This document shows, piece after piece, positions 1 to 8,747 of a DNA stretch of 53,680 nt. The position numbers were made by a program, and so were the translations under genes. The stretch lies in the NCBI GenBank assembly GCA_934630815.1, contig CAKTWI010000017.1, positions 1 to 53,680 on the forward strand. The letters are read 5' to 3'. The notes under the pieces were generated by a model, which ran no database searches, had not been told where the DNA came from, and saw only the letters and a program-made list of their open reading frames with translations. Origin of the DNA: an uncultured Senegalimassilia sp. (GTDB taxonomy: Bacteria; Actinomycetota; Coriobacteriia; Coriobacteriales; Eggerthellaceae). The stretch's first letter is position 1, and the number at the start of each line of letters is the position of its first letter.

Positions 1-1758
1 CCGCTCACGTACCTCGGCCTGGCGCTCAGCGCCGTGTCGCAGCTGCTCGGCTTCGTGCCCTACGTGTGCATCTGGCTTGTCGCGCGCGACCTCATCGAAG
101 TCGCGCCGAATTGGCAGGCCGCGCAAGGCATCGCCGCGTACGGCTGGTGGGCCATCGGCGGCGCGGTCGCCTCGATCGCGGCCTATTTCCTCGCGCTCAT
201 GTGCACGCACCTGGCCGCGTTCCGCACGGCATCGAACATGCGCAAGCAAACCACCGAGCACCTCATGCGCCTGCCGCTCGGTTACTTCGACACGCACGCA
301 ACCGGCGAGCTGCGCCGCGTGATCGACGGCTGCGCCGCCAGCACCGAATCGCTGCTCGCGCACGTGCTGCCCGACGCAGCGGGCTCGATCGCCATGGTGG
401 TCGGCATGCTCGCGCTGCTGTTCGCCTTCGATTGGCGCCTTGGTCTTGCGTGCCTGGTCGCGGTCGTAATCTCGGTCTGCTGTCTCATGACCATGATGTC
501 CGGCAAGGGCATGGAGTTCATGAAAAGCTACATGGGGGCGCTTGTGCGCATGAACGAAACCGGCACCGAATACGTGCGCGGCATCCCCGTGGTGAAGGTG
601 TTTCAACAGACGGTGCACTCCTTCAAGGCGTTCCACGATGCCATCGCCGACTACGCGCGCATGGCGCAGGACTACGCGGGCGCGTTCTGCCGAAAACCGC
701 AGGTCTTTCAGTTGTCGGTGCTTAACGGCCTGATGGTGTTCCTACTTCCCGTGGCGCTTATCCTGGCGCCTGGCGAAGCGGATTTCGCGAGCTTCGTTGC
801 CGATTTCGCCTTCTACGCCATCTTCTCGGCGGTCATCCCCACGGCCATGGCGAAGCTCATGTTCATGAGCGAAGCGTCGCAGATGGCGGGCGATTCCCTT
901 GGCCGCGTGCGAGCGATCCTGGAGGCGGAACCGCTCGAGGTCCCCGCGAACCCGCGTCCATTCGAAGGCGGCGACGTGCGCTTCGAGCACGTTTCGTTCG
1001 CCTATGAGGGTGCCGAAGTCAACGCGCTCGATGACGTCAGCTTCGAAGTCCCCGCCGGCACGACCCTCGCGCTCGTAGGTCCGTCGGGCGGCGGCAAGTC
1101 GACGTGCGCAAGCCTGGTCCCGCGCTTCTGGGACGCAACCGCCGGGCGCGTGCTCGTTGGCGGCGTGGACGTGCGCGACGCCGACCCGCACGAGCTCATG
1201 GATAAAATCGCGTTCGTCTTCCAAACCAACCAGCTTTTCAACCGAACACTTGAGGAAAACGTGCGCGCAGCCAGGCCCGATGCCACGCGCGAGCAGGTGC
1301 TGGCAGCGCTGCACGCCGCGCAATGCGACGACATCGTGGCGAAGCTGCCGCAAGGCATCGACACGCGCCTGGGCGCCGGCGGGGCGTACCTGTCGGGCGG
1401 CGAAGTGCAACGCGTAGCCCTTGCCCGCGCGATCCTCAAGGACGCGCCCATCGTGGTGCTCGACGAGGCCACGGCGTTCGCTGACCCCGAGAACGAGGCC
1501 CTCATCCAGCGCGCCTTCGCGAAGCTGGCCGAGAACCGCACGGTGATCATGATCGCCCACCGGCTCTTGACGGTGGTGGGTGCCGACCAGATCGTGGTGC
1601 TCGACCAGGGTCGCGTGGCCGAGCGCGGCACGCATGCCGAGCTGGTCGAAGCTGGCGGGCTGTACGCATCCATGTGGGCCGACTACGAGCAGGCCGCAAG
1701 CTGGAAGATAGCGGGCGCGCAAACGGAAGCGGCCGCCATGAAGGGGGGTGAGGCATGA
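1..1758 (+). CDS. ABC exporter subunit A, fused membrane and ATPase domains (5' partial)
   Basis: Inner-membrane ABC transporter half with an N-terminal six-helix exporter domain and a C-terminal nucleotide-binding domain. The frame is open to base 1, so the true start lies upstream; the first in-window start-like codon is GTG at 34. The ATPase part shows Walker A GPSGGGKST, the signature LSGGE and Walker B VVLDEATAF. The D-loop region reads ATAFADPENE, a form I associate with the YbtP/YbtQ and IrtA/IrtB siderophore-type exporters rather than the usual ATASLD. The stop overlaps the next gene (ATGA), so the two half-transporters are translationally coupled and probably form a heterodimer. The substrate cannot be read from sequence; a siderophore or peptide is a guess from the family. 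Confidence 0.9.
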   Translation, partial: PLTYLGLALSAVSQLLGFVPYVCIWLVARDLIEVAPNWQAAQGIAAYGWWAIGGAVASIAAYFLALMCTHLAAFRTASNMRKQTTEHLMRLPLGYFDTHATGELRRVIDGCAASTESLLAHVLPDAAGSIAMVVGMLALLFAFDWRLGLACLVAVVISVCCLMTMMSGKGMEFMKSYMGALVRMNETGTEYVRGIPVVKVFQQTVHSFKAFHDAIADYARMAQDYAGAFCRKPQVFQLSVLNGLMVFLLPVALILAPGEADFASFVADFAFYAIFSAVIPTAMAKLMFMSEASQMAGDSLGRVRAILEAEPLEVPANPRPFEGGDVRFEHVSFAYEGAEVNALDDVSFEVPAGTTLALVGPSGGGKSTCASLVPRFWDATAGRVLVGGVDVRDADPHELMDKIAFVFQTNQLFNRTLEENVRAARPDATREQVLAALHAAQCDDIVAKLPQGIDTRLGAGGAYLSGGEVQRVALARAILKDAPIVVLDEATAFADPENEALIQRAFAKLAENRTVIMIAHRLLTVVGADQIVVLDQGRVAERGTHAELVEAGGLYASMWADYEQAASWKIAGAQTEAAAMKGGEA

Positions 1759-3515
1759 TGTTCGCCTCGTTTAAGAAAAAGTACTTCCTTTCCGACAAGG
1801 GTATGTCCGGCGTGAAGCGCGGCGTGTTCTGGACCTGCGTCACGAACCTGGTCACCATGGCCGGCATGGCGTTTCTGTTCCTGGTGATGGACGGGTTCGT
1901 GAAACACCTGACCGAAGGCGCCGACCTGCCGGGCGCGGCGCCGTTTGCCATAGGCCTTGCGGTGTTCTTCGCGGCGCTGTTGCTGTCCAACTGGCAGCAG
2001 TATTACTACTCCTACTGCATCTACTACGAGGAATGCGGCAACCAGCGCATCGAGATCGCCGAGCGTCTGCGCAAACTGCCGCTTTCGTTCTTCGGGCGGC
2101 GCGACCTGGCGGATTTGACCGAAACCATCATGGGCGACGTGCAGGTCATGGAACATGCCTACAGCCATGTGCTCGGCGAGCTGTGGGGCGCCGTGATCTC
2201 GACGTCCATCGTGTTCGTGGGCTCGCTGTTCTTCTGCTGGCAGCTTTCGATCGCCGCGTTTTGGAGCGTTCCGGTGGCTTTTGCCCTGCTATTCGCCACG
2301 CGCAAGCCGATGAACCCGGTGTTCGATCGTAACAGGATGGCGAAGCTGAAGGTGACGCAGGGCATCCAGGAGACGCTTGACTGCGTGCGCGAGATCCGCG
2401 CCACCAACCAGGAGCGGCACTACCTGGCGGGCCTGAACGCCACGATCGACGCCACCGAGCGCGAATGCGCGAAGGGCGAGCTGATCAACGGCCTGCTGGT
2501 GAACACGGCGTACGCGATCCTGCGCTTGGGGATAGCCACCACGCTCATCACGGGCGCGGCCCTTGTCGCCGCAGGTCAGATCGACTTCATGGTCATGTTC
2601 GCGTATCTGCTGGTGATTTCGCGCGTCTACGCCCCGTTCGATCAGGCGCTTGCGCTGGTCAGCGAGCTGTTCGCCTCCGAGACGTCAGCGGCGCGCATGC
2701 GCTCGATTATGGAGGAGCCCATGGCCTCGGGCGCGGCCGAGTTCGCGCCGGCGGGCCACGACATCGAGTTCGACCACGTGGCGTTCTCTTACAGCGCCGG
2801 CGACGAAGGGCGAGCAGGGGAGCGCGTGCTTGCCGACGTGAGCTTCACCGCGCGGGAAGGCCAGGTGACGGCGCTGGTGGGGCCGTCGGGCTCGGGCAAG
2901 TCAACCTGTGCGCGCCTGGCCGCGCGGTTCTGGGATGCCACGGGCGGCACGGTGCGCGTGGGAGGCGTCGACGTGTCCACGGTGGATCCCGAAACGCTGC
3001 TGCGTGATTACGCCATCGTGTTCCAGGACGTGCTGCTGTTCGACGACACGGTGATGGGCAACATCCGCCTTGGCCGCCGCGACGCCACCGACGCCGAGGT
3101 GCTGGCCGCCGCCCGCGCCGCGAACTGCGACGAGTTCGTCAGCCGCATGCCGCAGGGCTACGACACGAAAATCGGCGAGAACGGCTCCAAGCTCTCCGGC
3201 GGCGAACGTCAGCGGATCTCGATCGCCCGTGCGCTGTTGAAGAACGCGCCCATCGTGCTGCTCGACGAGGCGACGGCATCGCTTGACGTGGAGAACGAAA
3301 CCAAGGTGCAATCGGCCCTCTCAAGGCTGCTAGCAGGCAAAACGGTCATCGTGATCGCGCACCGCATGCGCACAGTCGAAGCCGTCGACAAAGTGGTGGT
3401 CCTCAAAGACGGCCAAGTCGTCGAGCAGGGATCGCCCGCGCAACTGAAAGCCGCCGACGGCCAATTCGCCCGAATGGTAGCCCTGCAAAGGGAAACCGAA
3501 ACCTGGCAACTGTAA
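1755..3515 (+). CDS. ABC exporter subunit B, fused membrane and ATPase domains
   Basis: Second half of the heterodimeric exporter, 586 residues, with about six N-terminal membrane segments followed by an ATPase domain. It has Walker A GPSGSGKST, signature LSGGERQR, Walker B VLLDEATAS and an H-loop in VIVIAHRM. The start ATG lies inside the stop of the upstream gene; ATG at 1758 is an equally placed alternative. Unlike its partner it has the ordinary ATASLD sequence after Walker B, so the two ATP sites are built from different halves. No regulator or synthetase gene is adjacent in the window, so the cargo is not assigned. Confidence 0.92.
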   Translation: MMFASFKKKYFLSDKGMSGVKRGVFWTCVTNLVTMAGMAFLFLVMDGFVKHLTEGADLPGAAPFAIGLAVFFAALLLSNWQQYYYSYCIYYEECGNQRIEIAERLRKLPLSFFGRRDLADLTETIMGDVQVMEHAYSHVLGELWGAVISTSIVFVGSLFFCWQLSIAAFWSVPVAFALLFATRKPMNPVFDRNRMAKLKVTQGIQETLDCVREIRATNQERHYLAGLNATIDATERECAKGELINGLLVNTAYAILRLGIATTLITGAALVAAGQIDFMVMFAYLLVISRVYAPFDQALALVSELFASETSAARMRSIMEEPMASGAAEFAPAGHDIEFDHVAFSYSAGDEGRAGERVLADVSFTAREGQVTALVGPSGSGKSTCARLAARFWDATGGTVRVGGVDVSTVDPETLLRDYAIVFQDVLLFDDTVMGNIRLGRRDATDAEVLAAARAANCDEFVSRMPQGYDTKIGENGSKLSGGERQRISIARALLKNAPIVLLDEATASLDVENETKVQSALSRLLAGKTVIVIAHRMRTVEAVDKVVVLKDGQVVEQGSPAQLKAADGQFARMVALQRETETWQL

Positions 3516-3518
3516 TCC

Positions 3519-3556
3519 AAGAGGCGGCGGGGCAAGCCCTTGCCGCTGCCGCTTCT
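3519..3556 (+). terminator. GC-rich hairpin after the ABC exporter operon
   Basis: An imperfect inverted repeat (arms near 3519-3535 and 3539-3556, about 14 of 17 positions paired) starts a few bases after the stop. There is no clear run of T after it, so it is only a possible terminator or mRNA-stabilising stem. Confidence 0.4.
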
Positions 3557-3718
3557 CGCTTGCTCCGTGTTGTGCCGCGAGCAGGGACGGAGGCGCGCTC
3601 GCGCTGACCGCTCGTGAGGGGCGATGTGTCTGCTGGGACGCAAGCAGCCTAATGCAATGGCAGCTTCGCCTGTGCGATTTCGCTATCGCATCTGCGTTCC
3701 GGTAGGGTTGCCCCGTTT

Positions 3719-3902
3719 GCTGCCAAAAAACGTGCGAGTGCGTGTTCTTAGACCTGGCTGAGCGTTTGATTTATTTCCTATTGCGAAAGTGTCCTGATAA
3801 CAAGGGATTTAACCATGCATTTTAGTGCGCTAGGAGTGCTTTTTGCCCAGGTTGACCAGCAGCGCGCTCTCATTTACACGCACTCGCGCAATTTTTGGCA
3901 GC
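3719..3902. repeat. Long imperfect inverted repeat, 27-bp arms around 130 bp
   Basis: The arm at 3719-3745 (starting GCTGCCAAAAA and ending GCGAGTGCGTGT) is matched in inverted orientation by 3876-3902 at 24 of 27 positions. It sits in the 662-bp gene-free stretch 3516-4177. No ORF lies inside the 130-bp core. It could be a small MITE-like or species-specific intergenic repeat, or a large cruciform. I saw no second copy in the window. Confidence 0.6.
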
Positions 3903-3939
3903 GACTCTCCGAGACCCCTCCTAATCTTCAATCCGCATA

Positions 3940-3989
3940 GCTAATCTTCAGAAGAAATTGAACATTACACCGATACACTGAAGATTAGC
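3940..3989. promoter_or_regulatory. Perfect 12-bp inverted repeat upstream of the LysE exporter
   Basis: GCTAATCTTCAG at 3940-3951 is perfectly inverted at 3978-3989, with 26 bp between arms. A further direct copy of CTAATCTTCA lies at 3921-3930. The three half-sites, about 190-250 bp upstream of the exporter start, look like a regulator binding region. The regulator is not encoded beside it. Confidence 0.5.
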
Positions 3990-4177
3990 GCCGATTGAAA
4001 TCGATGGCGAAGCAGCGTTCCCGCTACCTCCGCATCTCGTTCCCGCCGCCCCGGCATCCCGCGCTCGCCACACTCGGCCCCGCGCCCCGCGCCCCGCTTG
4101 CGCGCTCATACGCTATCATCAGCAGCGTCGTACACCTCGCGATGCCCAGGGCCTTGCTTGGGCGGTAAGGGATATCG

Positions 4178-4792
4178 GTGAGCTTGCTATCCGTGTTCAT
4201 CCAGGGACTGACGCTGGGCCTGGCGTATCTGGCGCCCATCGGGATGCAGAACCTGTTCGTCATCAACAGCGCCCTGAGCCACAGGCTGGGCCGTGCCATG
4301 GCCACCGCGCTCGTGGTGGTGTTCTGGGACGTCTCGATGGCCCTGGCGTGCTTCTTCGGCGCCGGCGCGCTGATGGACGCCCTCCCGTGGCTCAGGAGCA
4401 TCGTGCTGGGCCTTGGCGGCCTGCTGGTCGTATGCATAGGCGTGGGGCTCATCAGGTCGGAAGCGGACCTATCCTGCGATAAGGACATGAACCAGCCCTT
4501 CGCGAAGATCATCCTCGCAGCCTTCGTGGTGACGTGGCTGAACCCGCAGGCAATCGTCGACGGGACCATCATGCTAGGCGCGTTCAGGGCCACGCTTCCC
4601 CCAGGCAGCGACCCGCTTTTCATCGCAGGCTTCACAACCGCCAGCTTCGTCTGGTTCAACGCGCTGGCCCTCGTATCGAACCGCCTGGGCAGCAAGATCA
4701 ACGCACGCGCCCTTACCTGGGTGAACCGCATCTGCGGCGTCGTGATCACCCTCTACGGTCTAAAACTGCTCAGCACCCTGGTGCAGCTATAA
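4178..4792 (+). CDS. LysE/ArgO-family amino-acid exporter
   Basis: A 204-residue integral membrane protein with about six hydrophobic segments and the LysE-family N-terminal signature APIGMQN (family form APIGPQN), plus TWLNPQAIVD mid-protein, a second hallmark. Family members export basic amino acids such as lysine or arginine by proton exchange. The start is GTG at 4178, preceded by a weak TAAGGG ribosome site. No LysG/ArgP-type regulator is adjacent, but a half-site cluster lies upstream at 3921-3989. Substrate is inferred from family only. Confidence 0.9.
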   Translation: MSLLSVFIQGLTLGLAYLAPIGMQNLFVINSALSHRLGRAMATALVVVFWDVSMALACFFGAGALMDALPWLRSIVLGLGGLLVVCIGVGLIRSEADLSCDKDMNQPFAKIILAAFVVTWLNPQAIVDGTIMLGAFRATLPPGSDPLFIAGFTTASFVWFNALALVSNRLGSKINARALTWVNRICGVVITLYGLKLLSTLVQL

Positions 4793-4936
4793 GCGAAAGA
4801 AACGGCGAAATACCGCGGCTATCGCGGAGTATGGCGCGACGGCGCCTCCTGCTACTACATCGATGGAAATGCCGTCAAAAACGGCCGAGTCCTCGTTTTG
4901 CAATACGACGAGGCAACCGGCGAAATACATCGGTGA
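4793..4936 (+). pseudogene. Start-less coding remnant after the LysE gene
   Basis: Directly after the exporter stop, the same frame stays open for 47 codons to a TGA at 4934-4936. It reads like protein (RYRGYRGVWRDGASCYYIDG, then a charged tail ending EATGEIHR) but has no start codon or ribosome site of its own. It is probably the decayed C-terminus of an unidentified gene. I do not recognise the family, and chance openness in GC-rich DNA is possible. Confidence 0.3.
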
Positions 4937-5001
4937 AGGGCTTCGATAGGCCCCAAATTGCGAAGAAGCCCTTGCTACCCAATACTCAATCGAACATGAA
5001 G

Positions 5002-5046
5002 GACCCCCGTCATCATAGCAGTAATTGAACTGCGAAAATGGGGGTC
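5002..5046 (+). terminator. Nested hairpin, candidate terminator
   Basis: GACCCCC (5002-5008) pairs with GGGGGTC (5040-5046), enclosing an inner stem GCAGT/ACTGC (5018-5022 with 5029-5033). The following bases are pyrimidine-rich (TCTCTATTT). It may end transcription from the exporter or act as a structured RNA. The remainder of the 579-bp gap 4793-5371 holds only the remnant above and the promoter below. Confidence 0.45.
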
Positions 5047-5263
5047 TCTCTATTTGCGATACACCCTCTCAAGCGCAAATCTCTCACATGAAGCAAACAG
5101 GGATGGACCCTAGAAAACGTGCCAACCGTGAGGGACGTCCGACGCGCAATTATAAATTAGCCAATCGAAACAATATATGAAAAGAACACCTGGTGAACCG
5201 CATATAACAGCAATTAACTCATCGATTTGATATGTTCGCATACCATTTCAGCTGGGGGGAGGG

Positions 5264-5292
5264 TTGACATTCGCAAAACCCCTCAGTAGAGT
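5264..5292 (+). promoter_or_regulatory. Strong sigma-70-type promoter for the surface-protein operon
   Basis: TTGACA at 5264-5269 and TAGAGT at 5287-5292 are separated by exactly 17 bp. The ~75-nt leader that follows contains a GCGGCC/GGCCGC hairpin (about 5315-5341) and then a GGGAGGA ribosome site before the ATG at 5372. Confidence 0.65.
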
Positions 5293-5371
5293 GCTTGCTT
5301 AATACATATTCACCGCGGCCCGGAAATCCTGAACTGGCCGCCCGACACCGCGATGGCGGGAGGACGACACA

Positions 5372-5875
5372 ATGGCTCAGAGCAAGCACGGCAGCAGCAC
5401 TAAAAAGAAGGTTGCGAAAGCAATCCTCGTTATCCTCGTAGCTCTGCTCCTCCTGGGCGCCGGCGCGTACGCGTACAAAACCTTCGTCGAGCCCAAGGAA
5501 GAAGGAGGCGCCAAGATTACTTCCTACGAAGGCATGACCGACGAGGAGATCCAAGCCGAGCTCAACCGCTTGGCTGAAGAAAGCCGCATGACCATATCCG
5601 TTGCCGCAAAACCCGAGCTCAAGGACGGCAAGGTTCGCGTAAACGTTATCAACGACGAAGACTCGCGCTTCGATCAGAGATTCACCTTGGAACAGGACGG
5701 TAAGACGCTCTATGAGTCCGGCATCGTCAAAGCTGGCAAAACCGTCGAGTGGGTTGAAGTCGAAGGCGCTCACGCTGGAGAAGCAACCGTCACCGTTAAA
5801 GCGGTGGATAAAGAATCGGGCAAGGCCTCCGGCAACGCACAGGCAGTAGTGGTGCAAATCGTAGAGGCGCAATAG
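5372..5875 (+). CDS. Membrane-anchored extracytoplasmic protein of unknown function
   Basis: A 167-residue protein: a short basic cytoplasmic tail (SKHGSSTKKK), one hydrophobic segment at about residues 15-36, then an extracellular region with a beta-rich look (residues ~75-167, Val/Lys/Asp-rich alternation). It has no lipobox or sorting motif, so it is probably a signal-anchored protein. It is first in a row of four same-strand surface genes behind the promoter at 5264, which suggests an assembly, chaperone or scaffold role for the secreted proteins that follow. I do not recognise the family. Confidence 0.75.
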   Translation: MAQSKHGSSTKKKVAKAILVILVALLLLGAGAYAYKTFVEPKEEGGAKITSYEGMTDEEIQAELNRLAEESRMTISVAAKPELKDGKVRVNVINDEDSRFDQRFTLEQDGKTLYESGIVKAGKTVEWVEVEGAHAGEATVTVKAVDKESGKASGNAQAVVVQIVEAQ

Positions 5876-5951
5876 TCGAACATCCTATTAGGGAAATCGC
5901 GGGCTCTGTCTGCGTTTCGGATAAAGTGCAAAGGGAGAAAGGAACAAGATA

Positions 5952-6524
5952 ATGTCAATCAAGAAAAACGTTGTGGCAGCAGCATGCGGCCTCGCTCTTG
6001 CAGCAAGCGCATTCGCGCCTAGTTTGGCTTTTGCGGCTGACGGAAGCTATACAGACGCAAATACTGCTGATACTAAAATTACTATCAAAGTTGCCGGGGG
6101 TGAAAGCGATCCGCAGCTGAACTTTTCGATTCCTACGGAACTTGCCTTTGCCGCCCACGGAGACGGCACTCTAAAAGCTGCCGATTTTGTTATCGAGAAT
6201 AAATCCATTTTCCCAATCCATGTGAAGAAAGTCGCGATTGTAAGCATTGGTAGCGAGCCGTGGCTTCTTGTCAGCAACGACGCAATGGAGAAGAATCAAG
6301 CATTGGGTAATAATTCCTGGTCAGCTACGTTCAACAATGAAGACGTATATGGGCTGAACGGAGAGACCGATGATCTTAAATGGGTTATGGAGCCCCAAGG
6401 CGCGGCGGACGATAAGGACAAAGTTATATTCACGCCTACCGGAAAAGTGGCAAATCTGACTAAAGATATTTCCGCTGTTAACGACGTCGCGAAAGTAACC
6501 TGGACCCTCGCCTACGGCAAATAG
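5952..6524 (+). CDS. Secreted beta-sandwich protein, WxL-like
   Basis: A 190-residue protein with a clear Sec signal peptide (basic MSIKKN start, hydrophobic core, cleavage near SLAFA-ADG). The mature part has the pattern FSIPTELAF, then FVIENKS, and ends in TWTLAYGK. Its order of motifs matches the N-terminal part of the protein at 6882 (VVPTEVVF, WQITNNS, VNWSL), so the two share a domain. The TWTL ending resembles the distal motif of WxL cell-surface domains, but that assignment is tentative. It has no anchor, so it is either released or bound non-covalently to the wall. A strong ribosome site (GGGAGAAAGGA) precedes the ATG. Confidence 0.75.
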   Translation: MSIKKNVVAAACGLALAASAFAPSLAFAADGSYTDANTADTKITIKVAGGESDPQLNFSIPTELAFAAHGDGTLKAADFVIENKSIFPIHVKKVAIVSIGSEPWLLVSNDAMEKNQALGNNSWSATFNNEDVYGLNGETDDLKWVMEPQGAADDKDKVIFTPTGKVANLTKDISAVNDVAKVTWTLAYGK

Positions 6525-6538
6525 ACAGGACCTTTGCC

Positions 6539-6898
6539 ATGAACGCTATACATAGCTGCATGGCGACGATAGTCGCCCCGGTGCTGGTCGCCGGGGCGCT
6601 CGCGTTCGTTCCCGTCGAAGCGAACGCACAAGCAGTCACCGGTGAGGATACGGCCACCACCAAGGTGACTATCGTCGCCGGCTCCGATTGGGGACAGAAG
6701 ACCGAGGTCGTTGTCGTTCAGCAGAGCAATCCCAACAACGACCAAACCCCAAGTGGCTTCCTAGCAACAACGGGAGACGCCGCTCCATGGGCAACGCTCG
6801 CATTTGCAGGTGTTGCAGCAGCCGGGCTGATGGCCTGGGCAATCAAACATGAAGATGATGAAAGCGGGAGAGAGATCGCCGATGGCAAAGACGCATAA
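6539..6898 (+). CDS. Small secreted protein with LAxTG sorting signal
   Basis: A 119-residue protein with an N-terminal signal peptide (cleavage near ANAQA), a short mature region, and a C-terminal LATTGD motif followed by a hydrophobic segment and a charged tail. LAxTG is a known variant of the LPxTG sortase motif and recurs as LAPTGD in the 5'-nucleotidase at 20880. The mature start (DTATTKVTIVAG) resembles that of the previous protein (ADTKITIKVAG). The tail after the hydrophobic stretch is mostly acidic after KH, which is unusual for a sorting signal. It overlaps the next gene by 17 bases. It may be the wall-anchored member of the group. Confidence 0.7.
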   Translation: MNAIHSCMATIVAPVLVAGALAFVPVEANAQAVTGEDTATTKVTIVAGSDWGQKTEVVVVQQSNPNNDQTPSGFLATTGDAAPWATLAFAGVAAAGLMAWAIKHEDDESGREIADGKDA

Positions 6899-8747
6899 AC
6901 ACCTCAAAGCATTCGCGGCGAACCTTTCGGTCGGCGCAATGCTTTTCGCGTTCCTATGCACCTTTGCCAGCCCCGTTACTGCCCTTGCAGCAGGGGAAGA
7001 AAACCAGCTCGAAATCGTAGTTCCCACAGAGGTGGTCTTTACAGTTAACGCCAATGGCAATGTGATTGCGCCTACCAACTGGCAAATTACAAACAATAGC
7101 GAGAAGGACTACATCCTAGATAATGTTCGTGCTGGTTCTCGGGATGTTCCTGTCTCCATTAAGGCGTCGTTGCCTTTAAGCACGGCAGGTGATGAGGATT
7201 GGTTTTCTATTGAGAATAAGTCCTTCAAGCTGTCTAAGAACTTCGTGGAACTTGCTGCCGGAACTGCATTAAATGTGAACTGGTCCCTCAATGATGGCAA
7301 ACTGCTAGAAAAGAGCGTTCTCGAACAATTCCAAGAGGGAACTAACAAGCTTACTGACTTCACTTTTTCCTATATTCCAGCAGAAAACGAAAACTGGCCT
7401 GCATTTGCTGTTGTTTACCAAGATGGTTATGCCGGGCTCTACAAACGCAATGTAGACCCTCAGACAATTACCAAAAACACCTCATATGATGGACGTCTCG
7501 TACAAGAGGTCATTACCGGTATTGAGAACAAGGAAGGTATATTCGACGAGCATGGCAACATCACTACTATAGAGGTTCTAGATTCAGGCATTCGTCCCAA
7601 AACAACAAGGCAATGGTTTCGATTGTGTCGGAACTTAACATCTGTAGATCTTGCTAATTTAAATATGAGTAGCTGTAGCACTATAAGTGAAATGTTCAAT
7701 GGTTGTACCAGTTTAAGGTCAGTTGAATTTTCAAGCTGGAATACACCAAATCTAATCGATATGAGGTGGATGTTTAATCGGTGTCTGAATCTGGAATCTA
7801 TTGACCTTTCGGCACTTGATATATCAAACGTATTGGACATGCAATGCATGTTCGATGGATGTACAAGTCTTAAGTATGCCAACCTTTCGGGACTTGATGC
7901 CTCGAAGTTAAAACAAATGTATGCAATGTTTAGGGATTGCCATAATTTGATTTCAGTTGATTTTTCTGGGTTTGTTGCTTCGAATCTTGAGCATATGGAA
8001 CAGACTTTTAGATGCTGCTATAAACTGGAGTCTATCGATTTATCTGTTTTTTCTGACTCAAGACCTAATATGTATTATGCATTCGGTGACTGTAAAAAGC
8101 TAAAGCATCTTGATTTAGCTAACCTCGATTTAACAAATTGCAATTTCTCGTATCTTTGTCTTAATTGCGAAAGTCTCGAAACAATTAATCTTACCGCCCG
8201 CACTACCAGCTTACCAAATCTAAATTTGTATCGTGATCTTGTTGGAAATTGCCCTAACCTACACTCGGTGACCATTGGGAAAGAATGGAATATACCGCTT
8301 ACCACTGAAGCTGGCTTTCCAGTCTATCTTTACGATGAGCATGGCAAGCGGTATCGCTGCGAAGAAGTACCGTTGAATCCACATCCGAAAGCAACTTACT
8401 ATACCAAACCAGAATTTGTTCCAGAATCATCGATTGGTCTTGGGTCGGAATCAGTTATTTCAAAATCAGCTGAGACAAATGTCAGCAAGTCGAAAGAGAC
8501 AGTTGCCGACTCCAGTGACAATTCGCTTCCTGTTGAGATGAGTGAGCGCTCTAGTGCCAGCGATGAAGCTGTAGCCAATGCAAGCAACTTAAAACTGGTT
8601 GAAAAGTCATATGCTTCCCAAAGCGGTGGCCAGGGGACTATCGCAAACGGCAGTTCCTCGAACGGAAATACACTCGAATCACCACCAGAGGGTGGAGATG
8701 TTTCGAGCGATGGATGCTCGGTTGCTTTACCAGTTAGCCTTGACTAG
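6882..8747 (+). CDS. BspA-like leucine-rich-repeat surface protein
   Basis: A 621-residue secreted protein. I chose ATG 6882 over 6849 because GGGAGAGAG lies just upstream and the product then begins with a normal signal peptide (MAKTHKH, hydrophobic core, cleavage near TALAA). Residues ~40-170 repeat the domain seen in the 5952 protein. Residues ~200-430 are about eight repeats of roughly 22-25 residues with the BspA/DUF285 pattern (MFxxCxxLxxIDLS). A Ser-rich tail follows. Such repeats mediate adhesion to host proteins or other bacteria. The repeat region is clearly more AT-rich than the flanking genes, suggesting transfer. No sorting signal or membrane anchor is present in this frame. The +1 frame at the 3' end encodes a hydrophobic stretch and basic tail, so a frameshift is possible. 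Confidence 0.85.
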   Translation: MAKTHKHLKAFAANLSVGAMLFAFLCTFASPVTALAAGEENQLEIVVPTEVVFTVNANGNVIAPTNWQITNNSEKDYILDNVRAGSRDVPVSIKASLPLSTAGDEDWFSIENKSFKLSKNFVELAAGTALNVNWSLNDGKLLEKSVLEQFQEGTNKLTDFTFSYIPAENENWPAFAVVYQDGYAGLYKRNVDPQTITKNTSYDGRLVQEVITGIENKEGIFDEHGNITTIEVLDSGIRPKTTRQWFRLCRNLTSVDLANLNMSSCSTISEMFNGCTSLRSVEFSSWNTPNLIDMRWMFNRCLNLESIDLSALDISNVLDMQCMFDGCTSLKYANLSGLDASKLKQMYAMFRDCHNLISVDFSGFVASNLEHMEQTFRCCYKLESIDLSVFSDSRPNMYYAFGDCKKLKHLDLANLDLTNCNFSYLCLNCESLETINLTARTTSLPNLNLYRDLVGNCPNLHSVTIGKEWNIPLTTEAGFPVYLYDEHGKRYRCEEVPLNPHPKATYYTKPEFVPESSIGLGSESVISKSAETNVSKSKETVADSSDNSLPVEMSERSSASDEAVANASNLKLVEKSYASQSGGQGTIANGSSSNGNTLESPPEGGDVSSDGCSVALPVSLD

